Positions 55,570-63,836 of a DNA stretch of 64,000 bases are shown in pieces. A program made the translations under genes and the position numbers. This DNA is from Mycobacterium sp. D16Q13. GTDB taxonomy: Bacteria; Actinomycetota; Actinomycetes; Mycobacteriales; Mycobacteriaceae. Every line of letters begins with the position of its first letter. Position 1 is the first letter of the stretch. The stretch covers positions 78,103 through 142,102 of the forward strand of contig NZ_MAEW01000019.1 in assembly GCF_002013375.1 (NCBI RefSeq), read 5' to 3'. The notes beneath the pieces were generated by a model. That model was not told the DNA's origin. It worked only from the letters and a program-made list of their open reading frames with translations, and searched no databases.

Positions 55570-56336
55570 GTGAGCAGACGATCCCTGTCGAGGGGTCGCG
55601 GGAGTCCACTGATCTCGACGCCCCCGTCGACACCGAGATCAGCGCCCTGGAATCCGACTCGGAAGCCTCTGGCGACGCCGAATCGGGTGCGGACGAATTC
55701 GTCCCGATGGCCGATGAGGAACTCATCAGCACTCTCGAAGCCCTCTTGCTGGTGGTGGACACACCCATCAGTGCCTCGGCGGTGGCAGCGGTCGTCGCCC
55801 AGCCACTGGACCGCGTAGCCGAAGCGCTGCAACGGATTTCCGAGATCCTGACCGATCGCGCCAGCGGAATAGACCTTCGTGAGACCGTGGACGGCTGGCG
55901 TATGTACACCCGTGCCCAGTACGCCCCCTACGTCGAGAAGCTGCTGCTGGACGGTGCACGTTCCAAGCTGACCCGTGCCGCACTCGAGACCCTTGCCGTG
56001 GTGGCCTATCGACAGCCGGTGACCAGATCCCGCGTCAGTGCCGTCCGCGGCGTGAACGTCGATGCCGTGATGCGGACGCTGCTGATGCGCGGGTTGATCG
56101 CCGAATCCGGCACCGATGATGAATCCGGCGCTGTGATGTTCCGCACCACCGAGCTGTTCCTGGAGCGGCTCGGGCTGACCTCATTGACGGACCTTCCCGA
56201 TATCGCACCGCTTCTTCCCGATATCGACGTGATCGACGACCTATCCGAAAACCTCGGCGACGAGCCGCGGTTCGCGCGGCTCGACCGGACGCCCGCTGAC
56301 GGCGCCGCACCCGCCTTTACTGTTGATCAGGACTGA
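55566..56336 (+). CDS. scpB: segregation and condensation protein B
   Basis: A 256-residue protein with two winged-helix domains (LISTLEALLLVVDTPISASA; LETLAVVAYRQPVTRSRVSAV) that dimerises and binds ScpA. The first ~55 residues are acidic and probably disordered, and a ~55-residue acidic tail follows the second winged helix. ATG 55566 overlaps the scpA stop. The next gene starts one base after its TGA. Confidence 0.95.
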   Translation: MSEQTIPVEGSRESTDLDAPVDTEISALESDSEASGDAESGADEFVPMADEELISTLEALLLVVDTPISASAVAAVVAQPLDRVAEALQRISEILTDRASGIDLRETVDGWRMYTRAQYAPYVEKLLLDGARSKLTRAALETLAVVAYRQPVTRSRVSAVRGVNVDAVMRTLLMRGLIAESGTDDESGAVMFRTTELFLERLGLTSLTDLPDIAPLLPDIDVIDDLSENLGDEPRFARLDRTPADGAAPAFTVDQD

Positions 56337-56337
56337 A

Positions 56338-57078
56338 ATGAGCGAAGAGGGAATTCGACTCCAGAAGGTGTTGTCGCAAGCGGGAATTGCGTCACGCCGG
56401 GTAGCCGAGCGGATGATCTATGAGGGTCGCGTCGAAGTGGACGGTCAGATCGTGACCGAACAGGGCAGGCGAATCGATCCGGCGGTCAACGTGGTTCGTG
56501 TCGACGGCGTACGCGTGATCATGAATTCCGAACTGGTGTACCTGGCGCTCAACAAGCCCTACGGCATGCTGTCGACCATGTCGGACGACCGGGGTCGCCC
56601 CTGCATCGGGAAGCTGATCGAGGAGCGGGTGCGAAGCAATCAGGGCGTGCGCAATGTGGGGCGCCTCGACGCCGAGACCGTCGGGCTGATCCTGCTCACC
56701 AATGACGGAGAGCTGACTCACCGTCTTATGCACCCCTCCTACGAGGTGCCCAAGACGTATATCGCCACGGTGGCAGGCACGGTGCCGCGTGGCCTCGGCA
56801 GACAGCTGCGTGATGGCGTGGAGCTCGCCGACGGACCGGCGAAGATTGACGATTTCAAGTTCCTCGGCACTGTGGACGGCCAGACCATGATCCAGCTGAC
56901 CCTGCATGAGGGACGCAATCGCATCGTGCGGCGGATGCTCGACGCCGTGGGTCATCCGGTGTTGGAGCTGGTGCGCACCAAGATCGGTGATGTGGTGCTG
57001 GGCAATCAACGTCCCGGGAGCCTGCGCGCTCTGGGCCGCGACGAGATCGGCTCGCTGTACAAGGCGGTGGGCTTGTGA
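56338..57078 (+). CDS. rluB: 23S rRNA pseudouridine synthase (RluB/RsuA family)
   Basis: A 246-residue synthase. The N-terminal S4 domain (IRLQKVLSQAGIASRRVAER) binds RNA, and the catalytic Asp is in VGRLDAETVGLILLTNDGEL. LTLHEGRNRIVRRMLDAVGH is the closing signature. By family it modifies a uridine around position 2605 of 23S rRNA; RluB versus RsuA specificity is not proven by sequence alone. ATG 56338 follows scpB by one base; a TTG at 56323 is possible. The stop overlaps cmk (GTGA). Confidence 0.93.
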   Translation: MSEEGIRLQKVLSQAGIASRRVAERMIYEGRVEVDGQIVTEQGRRIDPAVNVVRVDGVRVIMNSELVYLALNKPYGMLSTMSDDRGRPCIGKLIEERVRSNQGVRNVGRLDAETVGLILLTNDGELTHRLMHPSYEVPKTYIATVAGTVPRGLGRQLRDGVELADGPAKIDDFKFLGTVDGQTMIQLTLHEGRNRIVRRMLDAVGHPVLELVRTKIGDVVLGNQRPGSLRALGRDEIGSLYKAVGL

Positions 57079-57761
57079 CGCGCGTCGTGGTCGCCATCGA
57101 CGGCCCGTCCGGCACCGGAAAATCTTCGGTGGCCAAGGAATTGGCCCGGCAGCTCGGCGCCGCATATCTGGACACCGGGGCCATGTACCGGATCGTGACG
57201 CTCTGGGTGCTGCGCGCCGGTATCGACCTCGACGATCCCGCAGCCATCTCCGCTGCCACCGAACAGGTTCCCATGTCGGTGGGATCCGATCCCGATGCGC
57301 AGACAGCTCTGCTTGCGGGAGAAGATGTTTCAACTCCCATCCGGGGAACCGAGGTCACCGGCGCGGTCTCCGCGGTGTCTGCGGTACCGGCAGTACGCGA
57401 GCGGCTAGTGCGGCGGCAGCGCGAGCTGGCCGAGGGCAGTGGTGGTGCGGTGGTGGTAGAGGGCCGCGATATCGGCACCGTCGTGCTCCCCGATGCCGAC
57501 GTGAAGATCTATCTCACCGCATCGGCACAGGCCAGGGCTCAGCGCCGTAATGCGCAGAACGTTTCCGGCGGCGGAGCCGACGAGTACGACCGCGTGCTCG
57601 CCGACGTGCAGCGCCGCGATCATTTGGACTCGACACGAGCGGTGTCGCCATTGCGTCCGGCCGATGACGCGGTGGAGATCGACACCAGCGATATGACACA
57701 GGACCAGGTCGTGGCCCACCTGCTGGACTTGGTGCGAACAAAGGCAGGGGCGTCCCGATGA
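57075..57761 (+). CDS. cmk: cytidylate kinase
   Basis: A 228-residue P-loop kinase phosphorylating CMP and dCMP. The Walker A GPSGTGKSSVAKELA is near residue 11, LDTGAMYR is the CMP-binding part, and VVVEGRDIGTVVLPDADVKI is the family signature. GTG 57075 overlaps the rluB stop and the stop overlaps der (ATGA). The cmk-der pairing is the same as in M. tuberculosis (Rv1712-1713). Confidence 0.97.
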   Translation: MTRVVVAIDGPSGTGKSSVAKELARQLGAAYLDTGAMYRIVTLWVLRAGIDLDDPAAISAATEQVPMSVGSDPDAQTALLAGEDVSTPIRGTEVTGAVSAVSAVPAVRERLVRRQRELAEGSGGAVVVEGRDIGTVVLPDADVKIYLTASAQARAQRRNAQNVSGGGADEYDRVLADVQRRDHLDSTRAVSPLRPADDAVEIDTSDMTQDQVVAHLLDLVRTKAGASR

Positions 57762-59158
57762 CCGACGGCACATGGGTCGATGAAAGCGAGTGGGAACTCG
57801 ACGAATTCGCCGAAGACGAGGCGGCCGAGGAACCGAGTGCCCCGCCTGCCGTGGTGGCGGTGGTCGGCCGCCCCAATGTCGGCAAGTCGACATTGGTGAA
57901 CCGGATCATCGGGCGGCGCGAAGCGGTTGTCCAAGACATACCCGGGGTGACCAGGGACCGTGTCTCGTATCCCGCCGAATGGATGGATCGCCGATTCACC
58001 GTGCAAGACACCGGTGGGTGGGAGGCCGATGCCTCCGGCCTGCAACAGCTCGTAGCAGAACAGGCGCGGCACGCGATGGCGACCGCGGATCTCATCATCC
58101 TGGTGGTCGACGCCACGGTCGGTGCAACCTCAACAGACGAAGACGCGGCGAAGCTGCTGCGCCGCTCGGGTAAGCCAGTTTTCCTGGCCGCCAACAAGGT
58201 TGATAGCGACCGGGCCGAGGCCGACGCGGCAACGCTGTGGTCTCTGGGATTGGGTGAGCCCTTTCCCATCAGCGCTATGCACGGGCGTGGGGTCGCGGAT
58301 CTGCTCGACCGCGTGGTCGCGGACCTGCCTCAGGTGTCCGCACGCGGATCGGGGGAGGGTGGCCCGCGACGCGTGGCTCTCGTCGGAAAACCCAACGTGG
58401 GCAAGAGCTCTCTGCTGAATAAGCTCTCGGGGGACCAGCGGTCGGTGGTGCACGATACCGCCGGAACGACCGTTGACCCCGTGGACACCTTGATCGAACT
58501 CGACGGCAAGACTTGGCGTTTCGTCGATACGGCCGGTCTGCGCCGCAAGGTCGGACAGGCCTCCGGTCATGAGTACTACGCCTCGCTGCGCACCCATGGG
58601 GCCATCGAGGCCGCCGAGGTCGCGATCGTGCTCCTGGACGCATCCCAGCCCATCACCGAACAGGACCAGCGAGTGCTGTCCATGGTGGTCGAGTCCGGGC
58701 GCGCATTGGTACTCGCGTTCAATAAATGGGATCTGGTGGACGAGGATCGTCACGACCTCCTTGAACGTGAAGTAGACCTTCAGCTTTCGCAGCTCAGCTG
58801 GGCGCAACGCGTGAACATTTCGGCGAAGAGCGGCCGGGCACTCCAGAAATTGGTGCCCGCGCTGGAGTCTGCGCTGCGCTCCTGGGATTCGCGAATTTCC
58901 ACCGGTCAGCTCAATACCTGGGTCAAGGAAGTGGTTGCCGCGACGCCGCCTCCGGTGCGCGGCGGGAAGCAGCCGCGCGTGTTGTTCATCACCCAGGCCA
59001 CGTCACGGCCACCGACCTTCGTGCTCTTCACCACCGGTTTCCTCGAGGCGGGGTACCGCCGATTCCTTGAGCGCAGACTGCGCGAAAGCTTCGGCTTCGA
59101 AGGCACTCCCATCAGGGTGAATGTTCGGATGCGCGAGAAGCGCGGACCCAAGCGCTAG
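57758..59158 (+). CDS. der: ribosome-assembly GTPase Der (EngA)
   Basis: A 466-residue GTPase with two tandem G domains, each with a P loop (GRPNVGKSTLVN near 37; GKPNVGKSSLLN near 212), NKVD and NKWD base-recognition motifs, and a C-terminal KH-like domain. It matures the 50S subunit. A ~25-residue acidic N-terminal extension (DESEWELDEFAEDEAAEEP) is common in mycobacteria. It is the last gene of the parA-to-der chain; 200 bases without a gene follow before the lectin gene. Confidence 0.97.
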   Translation: MTDGTWVDESEWELDEFAEDEAAEEPSAPPAVVAVVGRPNVGKSTLVNRIIGRREAVVQDIPGVTRDRVSYPAEWMDRRFTVQDTGGWEADASGLQQLVAEQARHAMATADLIILVVDATVGATSTDEDAAKLLRRSGKPVFLAANKVDSDRAEADAATLWSLGLGEPFPISAMHGRGVADLLDRVVADLPQVSARGSGEGGPRRVALVGKPNVGKSSLLNKLSGDQRSVVHDTAGTTVDPVDTLIELDGKTWRFVDTAGLRRKVGQASGHEYYASLRTHGAIEAAEVAIVLLDASQPITEQDQRVLSMVVESGRALVLAFNKWDLVDEDRHDLLEREVDLQLSQLSWAQRVNISAKSGRALQKLVPALESALRSWDSRISTGQLNTWVKEVVAATPPPVRGGKQPRVLFITQATSRPPTFVLFTTGFLEAGYRRFLERRLRESFGFEGTPIRVNVRMREKRGPKR

Positions 59159-59358
59159 CTGCCGATGAGATAGCAACGGGCGCAAGCTAAAAGACCTCAT
59201 GCACATTGCCTTCTCAGGCTCCGTTCACCGAATATTCGCGCTCGTGTTGAGATCTACCCGATCGGAATCGCCCACTTTTTCGGTTTGCCGACCTAGGCTG
59301 GTTTGACCGTCTACCATCCTGCGGCGGTAGCAAAACCACCTACGAAAGGCGCAACACA

Positions 59359-59925
59359 GTGGCGGACACACTCACCCAGGGTCAGAAGCTGGATTCGGGA
59401 CAGAGCCTCACCTCGAACAACGGCGCGTACACGCTGACTCTGCAGGATGACGGCAACCTGGTTCTGACTGACGGCGGCAGCCCCGTTTGGGCCTCGGACA
59501 CCAGCGGACACACCGCTGGCCACGCAGAGGTGCAGGGCGACGGCAACTTCGTCGTCTACGACAACGGTGGTGGCGCGCTGTGGAGCAGCAACACCGAGGG
59601 TCGCTCCGACGTGAAGCTGGTTCTGCAAGACGACCGCAACCTGGTGCTTTACGCAGGCGCGGATTCGGTCTGGTCTTCGGGCACTCAGACCGACACCCCG
59701 GTCGCACCGGCCACCGAGTCCGTTGAGGTTGCTCCTGCAGCCGTGGAGGAGCCTGCTCCTGCCCCGGAGCCCCGCACCTACACCGTCGTGTCGGGAGACA
59801 CCCTGTGGGCCATCGCCGAGCGTTTCTACGGTGACGGCAACCAGTACCAGAAGATTGCCGACGCGAGCGGGGTTGCCAACCCCGATCTGATTCAGCCGGG
59901 TCAGGTTCTGACCATCCCGGAGTAA
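59359..59925 (+). CDS. B-lectin (monocot mannose-binding type) and LysM protein
   Basis: A 188-residue protein with two domains. Residues ~1-110 form a bulb-type lectin with three QxDxNxVxY-like sites (LQDDGNLVL, VQGDGNFVVYD, LQDDRNLVLYA). An Ala/Pro/Glu linker (PATESVEVAPAAVEEPAPAP) leads to a C-terminal LysM domain (YTVVSGDTLWAIAERFYGDG) that should bind peptidoglycan. A related domain-swapped mannose-binding lectin is known from M. smegmatis. There is no signal peptide, although both domains suggest the cell wall. GTG 59359 has GAAAGG upstream; -10-like TAGGCT (59294-59299) and TACCAT lie before it. Confidence 0.92.
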   Translation: MADTLTQGQKLDSGQSLTSNNGAYTLTLQDDGNLVLTDGGSPVWASDTSGHTAGHAEVQGDGNFVVYDNGGGALWSSNTEGRSDVKLVLQDDRNLVLYAGADSVWSSGTQTDTPVAPATESVEVAPAAVEEPAPAPEPRTYTVVSGDTLWAIAERFYGDGNQYQKIADASGVANPDLIQPGQVLTIPE

Positions 59926-59969
59926 TCACGCCGGCTTAAGCAAGCAGCTTGATGTAAGCCTCTTGGCCC

Positions 59970-60007
59970 CATCGGCCCCGTCGGGTTAACCCCCGGCGGG
60001 GCCGATG
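59970..60007. terminator. bidirectional hairpin terminator
   Basis: CATCGGCCCCG (59970-59980) pairs perfectly with CGGGGCCGATG (59997-60007), and TCGGG/CCCGG extends the stem inward around a short TTAA-containing loop. It lies between the convergent lectin and HNH genes. The T run is weak (TCGTTCT). Confidence 0.75.
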
Positions 60008-60012
60008 TCGTT

Positions 60013-61377
60013 CTACTCCCGTAAGTAGCCGTCGGGGTGGTGGAACCAATTGATCCGCGGGACGCGCGCCGGATCAACATGTACCGGTGGAATCCACCAC
60101 GTACGGCCGTCTGGACCGCGGATGGCCCGCCAGTGGTGATCCTTGGGCCCCAGAAGCTTGTGATGTCCCTCGCAGCTGAGGGTGAGTGCGTCCACGTCGG
60201 TCTTGCCGCCGTAGGCCCACTCGTCCATGTGGTGCACCTGGCAGTGATACGCCGACCGGTCACATCCTGGGTAGGTGCAGCCACGGTCCTTGGCGGTCAA
60301 CACGATTCGCTGGTCCTCGCTGGCAATCCGTTTCGCCCGGCCCAGATGCAGAGCGCGCCCGTCGTCGTCGAAGATGGCCAGGTAGTGATGGGCGTGACCG
60401 GCCATCCGGATGAGATCTGTGATCGGCAGCAGTGACCCTTCGCCGCCTACGGCGTGGCCCGCCCCCGCTTCGAGTTCCCGCAGTGTTGTCGTGATGACCG
60501 TCGTCACCGGCAGCCCGCGGTGGCGGCCCAGCTCGCCCGATGACAACACAGACCGACACACCGCCTTAAGCGCGTCGTGTTGCCGCTGGGCGACCGATCG
60601 GGCATCGCGTCGCACTGCTTCGGCATCGGGATTGCCATCTATGCAAGGTGTTTCGCCTTCGGAGTTGCATACGCCGGGTGCTGCGTACTTGGCGAAGATC
60701 GCGTCGAGGTAGGAACGCAGTTCGGGATCCAGGTCGAATGCCCCGGGCGTCATGAGATCCGCACCTTGACGCCCCATCCGGAACCCTCGTCGTCGGGCCC
60801 GGTCAACGTCCCCGGTAAGACTGCCATCGGGATCCAGATAGGCCAGGAGGCGCTCTGCGGCCCGGCGCAGCTCGTCCGGCCGGAGTGTTCCCGTGAGCCC
60901 GGCGAGCTGCTTCTCGGCGGCCGCTCGCGATACCGCGTCCACCGCATGGGGGAGTCGATCCCAGAACTGCCGGATGACCGCAATGTGGTCATGTCCCGCG
61001 GTGCCCGCTCGTTGTGCCGTGGCGGTCGCCGCGAGCACCGGCTCGATCGGTTCGCCACTGAGAGACGCTGTGGGGGCCAACTCCGCGGCATCCCGAATGC
61101 GCCGACGCGCCTCCGAACGAGTGATCCGCAGCGTGTCGGCGAGCACATCCACCAGACTGGTTCCACCGAACTGGCCCGGGACATGCTCCGCCACCAGCCC
61201 ATTGATGATTCCATGCGTTGTGGCGGGGATTCTCCGAACGATCCTCTCGACCTCGCGAAGAATGGTTAGTCGTTCATAGTGGGTCAGCGCCCGCGCATCG
61301 AGTTCGGACAGCGCGTCAACAGCAGCGGTCAGCCCCGCGAGGGCGCCATCTGCATCGATATCCACTATCGAACTCAT
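60013..61377 (-). CDS. DUF222 and HNH-endonuclease protein (13E12 repeat family)
   Basis: A 454-residue protein of the large mycobacterial REP13E12 family. A long helical DUF222 region (about 20-330) is followed by an HNH nuclease fold with CTYPGCDRSAYHCQVHHMDEW then LSCEGHHKLL, so the His and Cys positions are intact. These proteins are repeated in mycobacterial genomes and associated with mobile or phage-attachment sites; the actual function is unclear. The ATG at 61377 (MSSIVDIDADGAL) was chosen because the upstream extension has no similarity. tRNA-Pro lies 160 bases beyond on the other strand. Confidence 0.88.
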   Translation of the reverse strand: MSSIVDIDADGALAGLTAAVDALSELDARALTHYERLTILREVERIVRRIPATTHGIINGLVAEHVPGQFGGTSLVDVLADTLRITRSEARRRIRDAAELAPTASLSGEPIEPVLAATATAQRAGTAGHDHIAVIRQFWDRLPHAVDAVSRAAAEKQLAGLTGTLRPDELRRAAERLLAYLDPDGSLTGDVDRARRRGFRMGRQGADLMTPGAFDLDPELRSYLDAIFAKYAAPGVCNSEGETPCIDGNPDAEAVRRDARSVAQRQHDALKAVCRSVLSSGELGRHRGLPVTTVITTTLRELEAGAGHAVGGEGSLLPITDLIRMAGHAHHYLAIFDDDGRALHLGRAKRIASEDQRIVLTAKDRGCTYPGCDRSAYHCQVHHMDEWAYGGKTDVDALTLSCEGHHKLLGPKDHHWRAIRGPDGRTWWIPPVHVDPARVPRINWFHHPDGYLRE

Positions 61378-61540
61378 GTTCGAATGATAGGGCGCCACTC
61401 CGACAAGCGGCCGCCAAATGTTGCGGATGTTTTTGTTGTGACACAAGTGATTTCAGGATCTGCGCACCGCCGAGGGGAATCCGAGTTCAGGATCTCGCCA
61501 GACCTACGGTAGGCTTCCGTCTGCTGCTCATAGCGGCGGC

Positions 61541-61616
<76 letters not shown>

Positions 61617-61636
61617 GGTACGAGGTGGTTTTCATG

Positions 61637-61658
61637 CCCCAACTGACGTCAGTTGGGG
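61637..61658. repeat. perfect 22-base palindrome after tRNA-Pro
   Basis: CCCCAACTGAC and GTCAGTTGGGG abut without spacer 20 bases past the tRNA. As RNA it would fold to a hairpin (CCCCAAC/GTTGGGG) and may terminate the tRNA transcript; no T run follows, so an operator is also possible. Confidence 0.6.
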
Positions 61659-61668
61659 CGCTGCGGGG

Positions 61669-62006
61669 TCAGCGGCTACTCGGGTTGAAGCTCTTATGGA
61701 CGATTTCCAGGTGGTTGCCGTCGACGTCGCCGATGTTGGCCGCGTAATAGCCCCGACCGTAGTAAGTTCGCACGGCCGGCTCGCCCCGCTCTACCTCCCG
61801 CCTCGAGGCCGACGCGATAGACGGCGTTGACCTCGTCCTCGTTGTCTGCGACGACTCCGATGTACAAGCCGGTCGGGCACGCTGTCAGGCCCACCTGCCG
61901 ACGCTTAGTTTCCAGGCTCGCGCCAATCCAGGGGTCTCAGTGTCGTTGCATAGAACAAGAGCGAACGGGTGGGGTCTGTCACCGCGATGTAGACGTGGTC
62001 GATCAA
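61669..62006 (-). pseudogene. decayed VOC/glyoxalase-family gene
   Basis: Reading the minus strand from TTG 62006 gives LIDHVYIAVTDPTRSLLFYA then TTLRPLDWREPGN and a stop codon at 61946-61948. The other parts of a VOC-domain protein continue in two other frames: GLYIGVVADNEDEVNAVYRV then GLEAGG, and after a second shift GEPAVRTYYGRGYYAANIGD then VDGNHLEIVHKSFNPSSR. The order and spacing are those of one glyoxalase/bleomycin-resistance-like domain of about 112 residues. One nonsense codon plus two frameshifts indicate a pseudogene, probably recent since the reading remains clear. It ends 53 bases from tRNA-Pro. Confidence 0.75.
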
Positions 62007-62016
62007 GAATGTCTGC

Positions 62017-63711
62017 TCACGTGAACCGTGTTGCCTGACTGCTCGCACGCCCCATGCGGAGTGTCTCCAGTAGCTCCCGGTACGGTCCGACGACGTAGGC
62101 GGTATCCCCGGCCGCCAGCCGGGTGTCTCGACGCGGGTGCAGCCGGATTGGCGTACCGTTCCGGCTGATCGCTACAACCCTTGTCCGCGTCGATAAATCG
62201 GCCATCCGCATACCGTCCAGCTCGCTGCGGTCTTCCACGAACACCCCACCGACGGTGAAGGATTGCTGACCGACCGAGAACGTGCTCAGCACATGCAGCC
62301 CCATGGCGGCACCGATGAACCACGGCGCCGCGAGATCGACGGTTGAGCGGACGTTACCGAACCCGAACCGCTGAGCCACCGCAGTGCTGAGATTGCGGTC
62401 GAAGATCCGCAACACCACCGGGACATCAGACCATCTGGCGCCCAACCGGTTCCGCAACACGATGCCTGTCTCGATATTGACCATATCGTCGTGGGTGAGC
62501 ACCGCAACCGCCTGCGCCCCATCGATCTGCGCCGCATCCCATGTCTGCGGCAGGGTCGCGTCGCCGAATATGACGGGGATTCCCAGATCGGCGACAGTCG
62601 CCAGATACCTGTTGTTCTCGGACTGTTCGATCACGGCGACGTCGTGCCCGGCGGCCTTCAGGTCCTGCGCCACCCGGATGCCGAACGACCCCAGGCCGAC
62701 CACGATGACATGGTTGGTGAGATTCCGGACCTTACGCCGTCCCGAATTCTGGGCGATGCGCTGCGATAACAGCAGGTCCACGACGAACGCCATGACCACC
62801 GCCGTCGTCGCAATCCCGGCGAACATCAGGAAGATGCTGAACAATCGCAACCAGGTCGGCTGGTTGGCGAAGCTGAAGTCCCCGTAGCCCACCGTCGCGA
62901 TTGTTTCGGTCGAAAAATACAGCGCATCCACGTAACTCATTCCGGGCCGCTGATACGTGTACCGCAGCAGCACCGTGGCCCCGGCCAACAATGCCATCGC
63001 AATCCCCAGCGCGCGGAAGAAGATCGGGTTCATGTCCTCCCGGAACGCACGGATGCCGAGCAGTAGCCGCGACACTCCAGAGCGCCGGCCCCCGGACGAC
63101 ATCGTGCCTGATGCCGGCGTCATGCCTTGGGCGGCGAGCTCGTCGACGGTTCCGATCATGGCAGTCCAGTCGCCGCGGCGCACCTGCAAATCCCGTCCTG
63201 GGCACGCCACCACTTGGTCGGGAGTGGACGAGCCGTGCCCGTGCACCACGGCAACCGGAGCCAGGTCGCCGTACAACTCGCGCAACGTACCGTCACGCGG
63301 CGCATCGGTTCCGGAAATGATGAAGTCCGTACCGGCCGCTGTGATGGTGTGAGTAGTGCGGCGCAGACAGGCCTCGACTACCGAAGGAGCAGCCAGGTCG
63401 GCGACACCGAGCACCGCGCCCGGTCCTCCGTCCACCGCGACGGCCTCGCGAAGTACGTCATTGACCATACGGATAACCACACGCACTGTCGGGTTGAGTT
63501 GTCGCGCCAGCAGGGCGATTTCGAGATTCTGGGCATCATCAGACCCGGCACACACGATCGCTGCGGCGGCCGCGATCTCCACTTCGCCCAGACCACCGAC
63601 GCTGTCCAACGCGGCGACGACGACACCGGCGGTCCAGAGCTCTTCCGCGATCCGGATCGCCAGTGCGTCTTTGCCAAAGACGATGGTATGTCTCTCCACC
63701 CTTGGTGACAT
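62017..63711 (-). CDS. potassium channel with two TrkA-N/RCK domains
   Basis: A 564-residue protein. An N-terminal Rossmann domain with a degenerate nucleotide motif (TIVFGKDALAIRIAEEL) comes first, then a two-helix pore unit with the selectivity filter TIATVGYGDFSF near residue 270 and the second helix LFSIFLMFAGIATTAVVMAF, then a typical RCK/TrkA-N domain (HVIVVGLGSFGIRVAQDLKA) and a TrkA-C-like end (VFVEDRSELDGMRMADL). The filter identifies a K+ channel gated by ligand binding to RCK domains. An RCK before the pore as well as after it is unusual for two-helix channels. ATG 63711 gives MSPRVERHTIVFG. Confidence 0.9.
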   Translation of the reverse strand: MSPRVERHTIVFGKDALAIRIAEELWTAGVVVAALDSVGGLGEVEIAAAAAIVCAGSDDAQNLEIALLARQLNPTVRVVIRMVNDVLREAVAVDGGPGAVLGVADLAAPSVVEACLRRTTHTITAAGTDFIISGTDAPRDGTLRELYGDLAPVAVVHGHGSSTPDQVVACPGRDLQVRRGDWTAMIGTVDELAAQGMTPASGTMSSGGRRSGVSRLLLGIRAFREDMNPIFFRALGIAMALLAGATVLLRYTYQRPGMSYVDALYFSTETIATVGYGDFSFANQPTWLRLFSIFLMFAGIATTAVVMAFVVDLLLSQRIAQNSGRRKVRNLTNHVIVVGLGSFGIRVAQDLKAAGHDVAVIEQSENNRYLATVADLGIPVIFGDATLPQTWDAAQIDGAQAVAVLTHDDMVNIETGIVLRNRLGARWSDVPVVLRIFDRNLSTAVAQRFGFGNVRSTVDLAAPWFIGAAMGLHVLSTFSVGQQSFTVGGVFVEDRSELDGMRMADLSTRTRVVAISRNGTPIRLHPRRDTRLAAGDTAYVVGPYRELLETLRMGRASSQATRFT

Positions 63712-63836
63712 TAGCGCGTAGAGACCGCCTTCACACGACAGACCGCACGACTATCCGCAATAGAAGCTGCACGGGCGCAGAGTGGCCGGGGAACGAAACC
63801 AACTGAGCGCAAATATCATCCGGTGTTGTGCGAATG

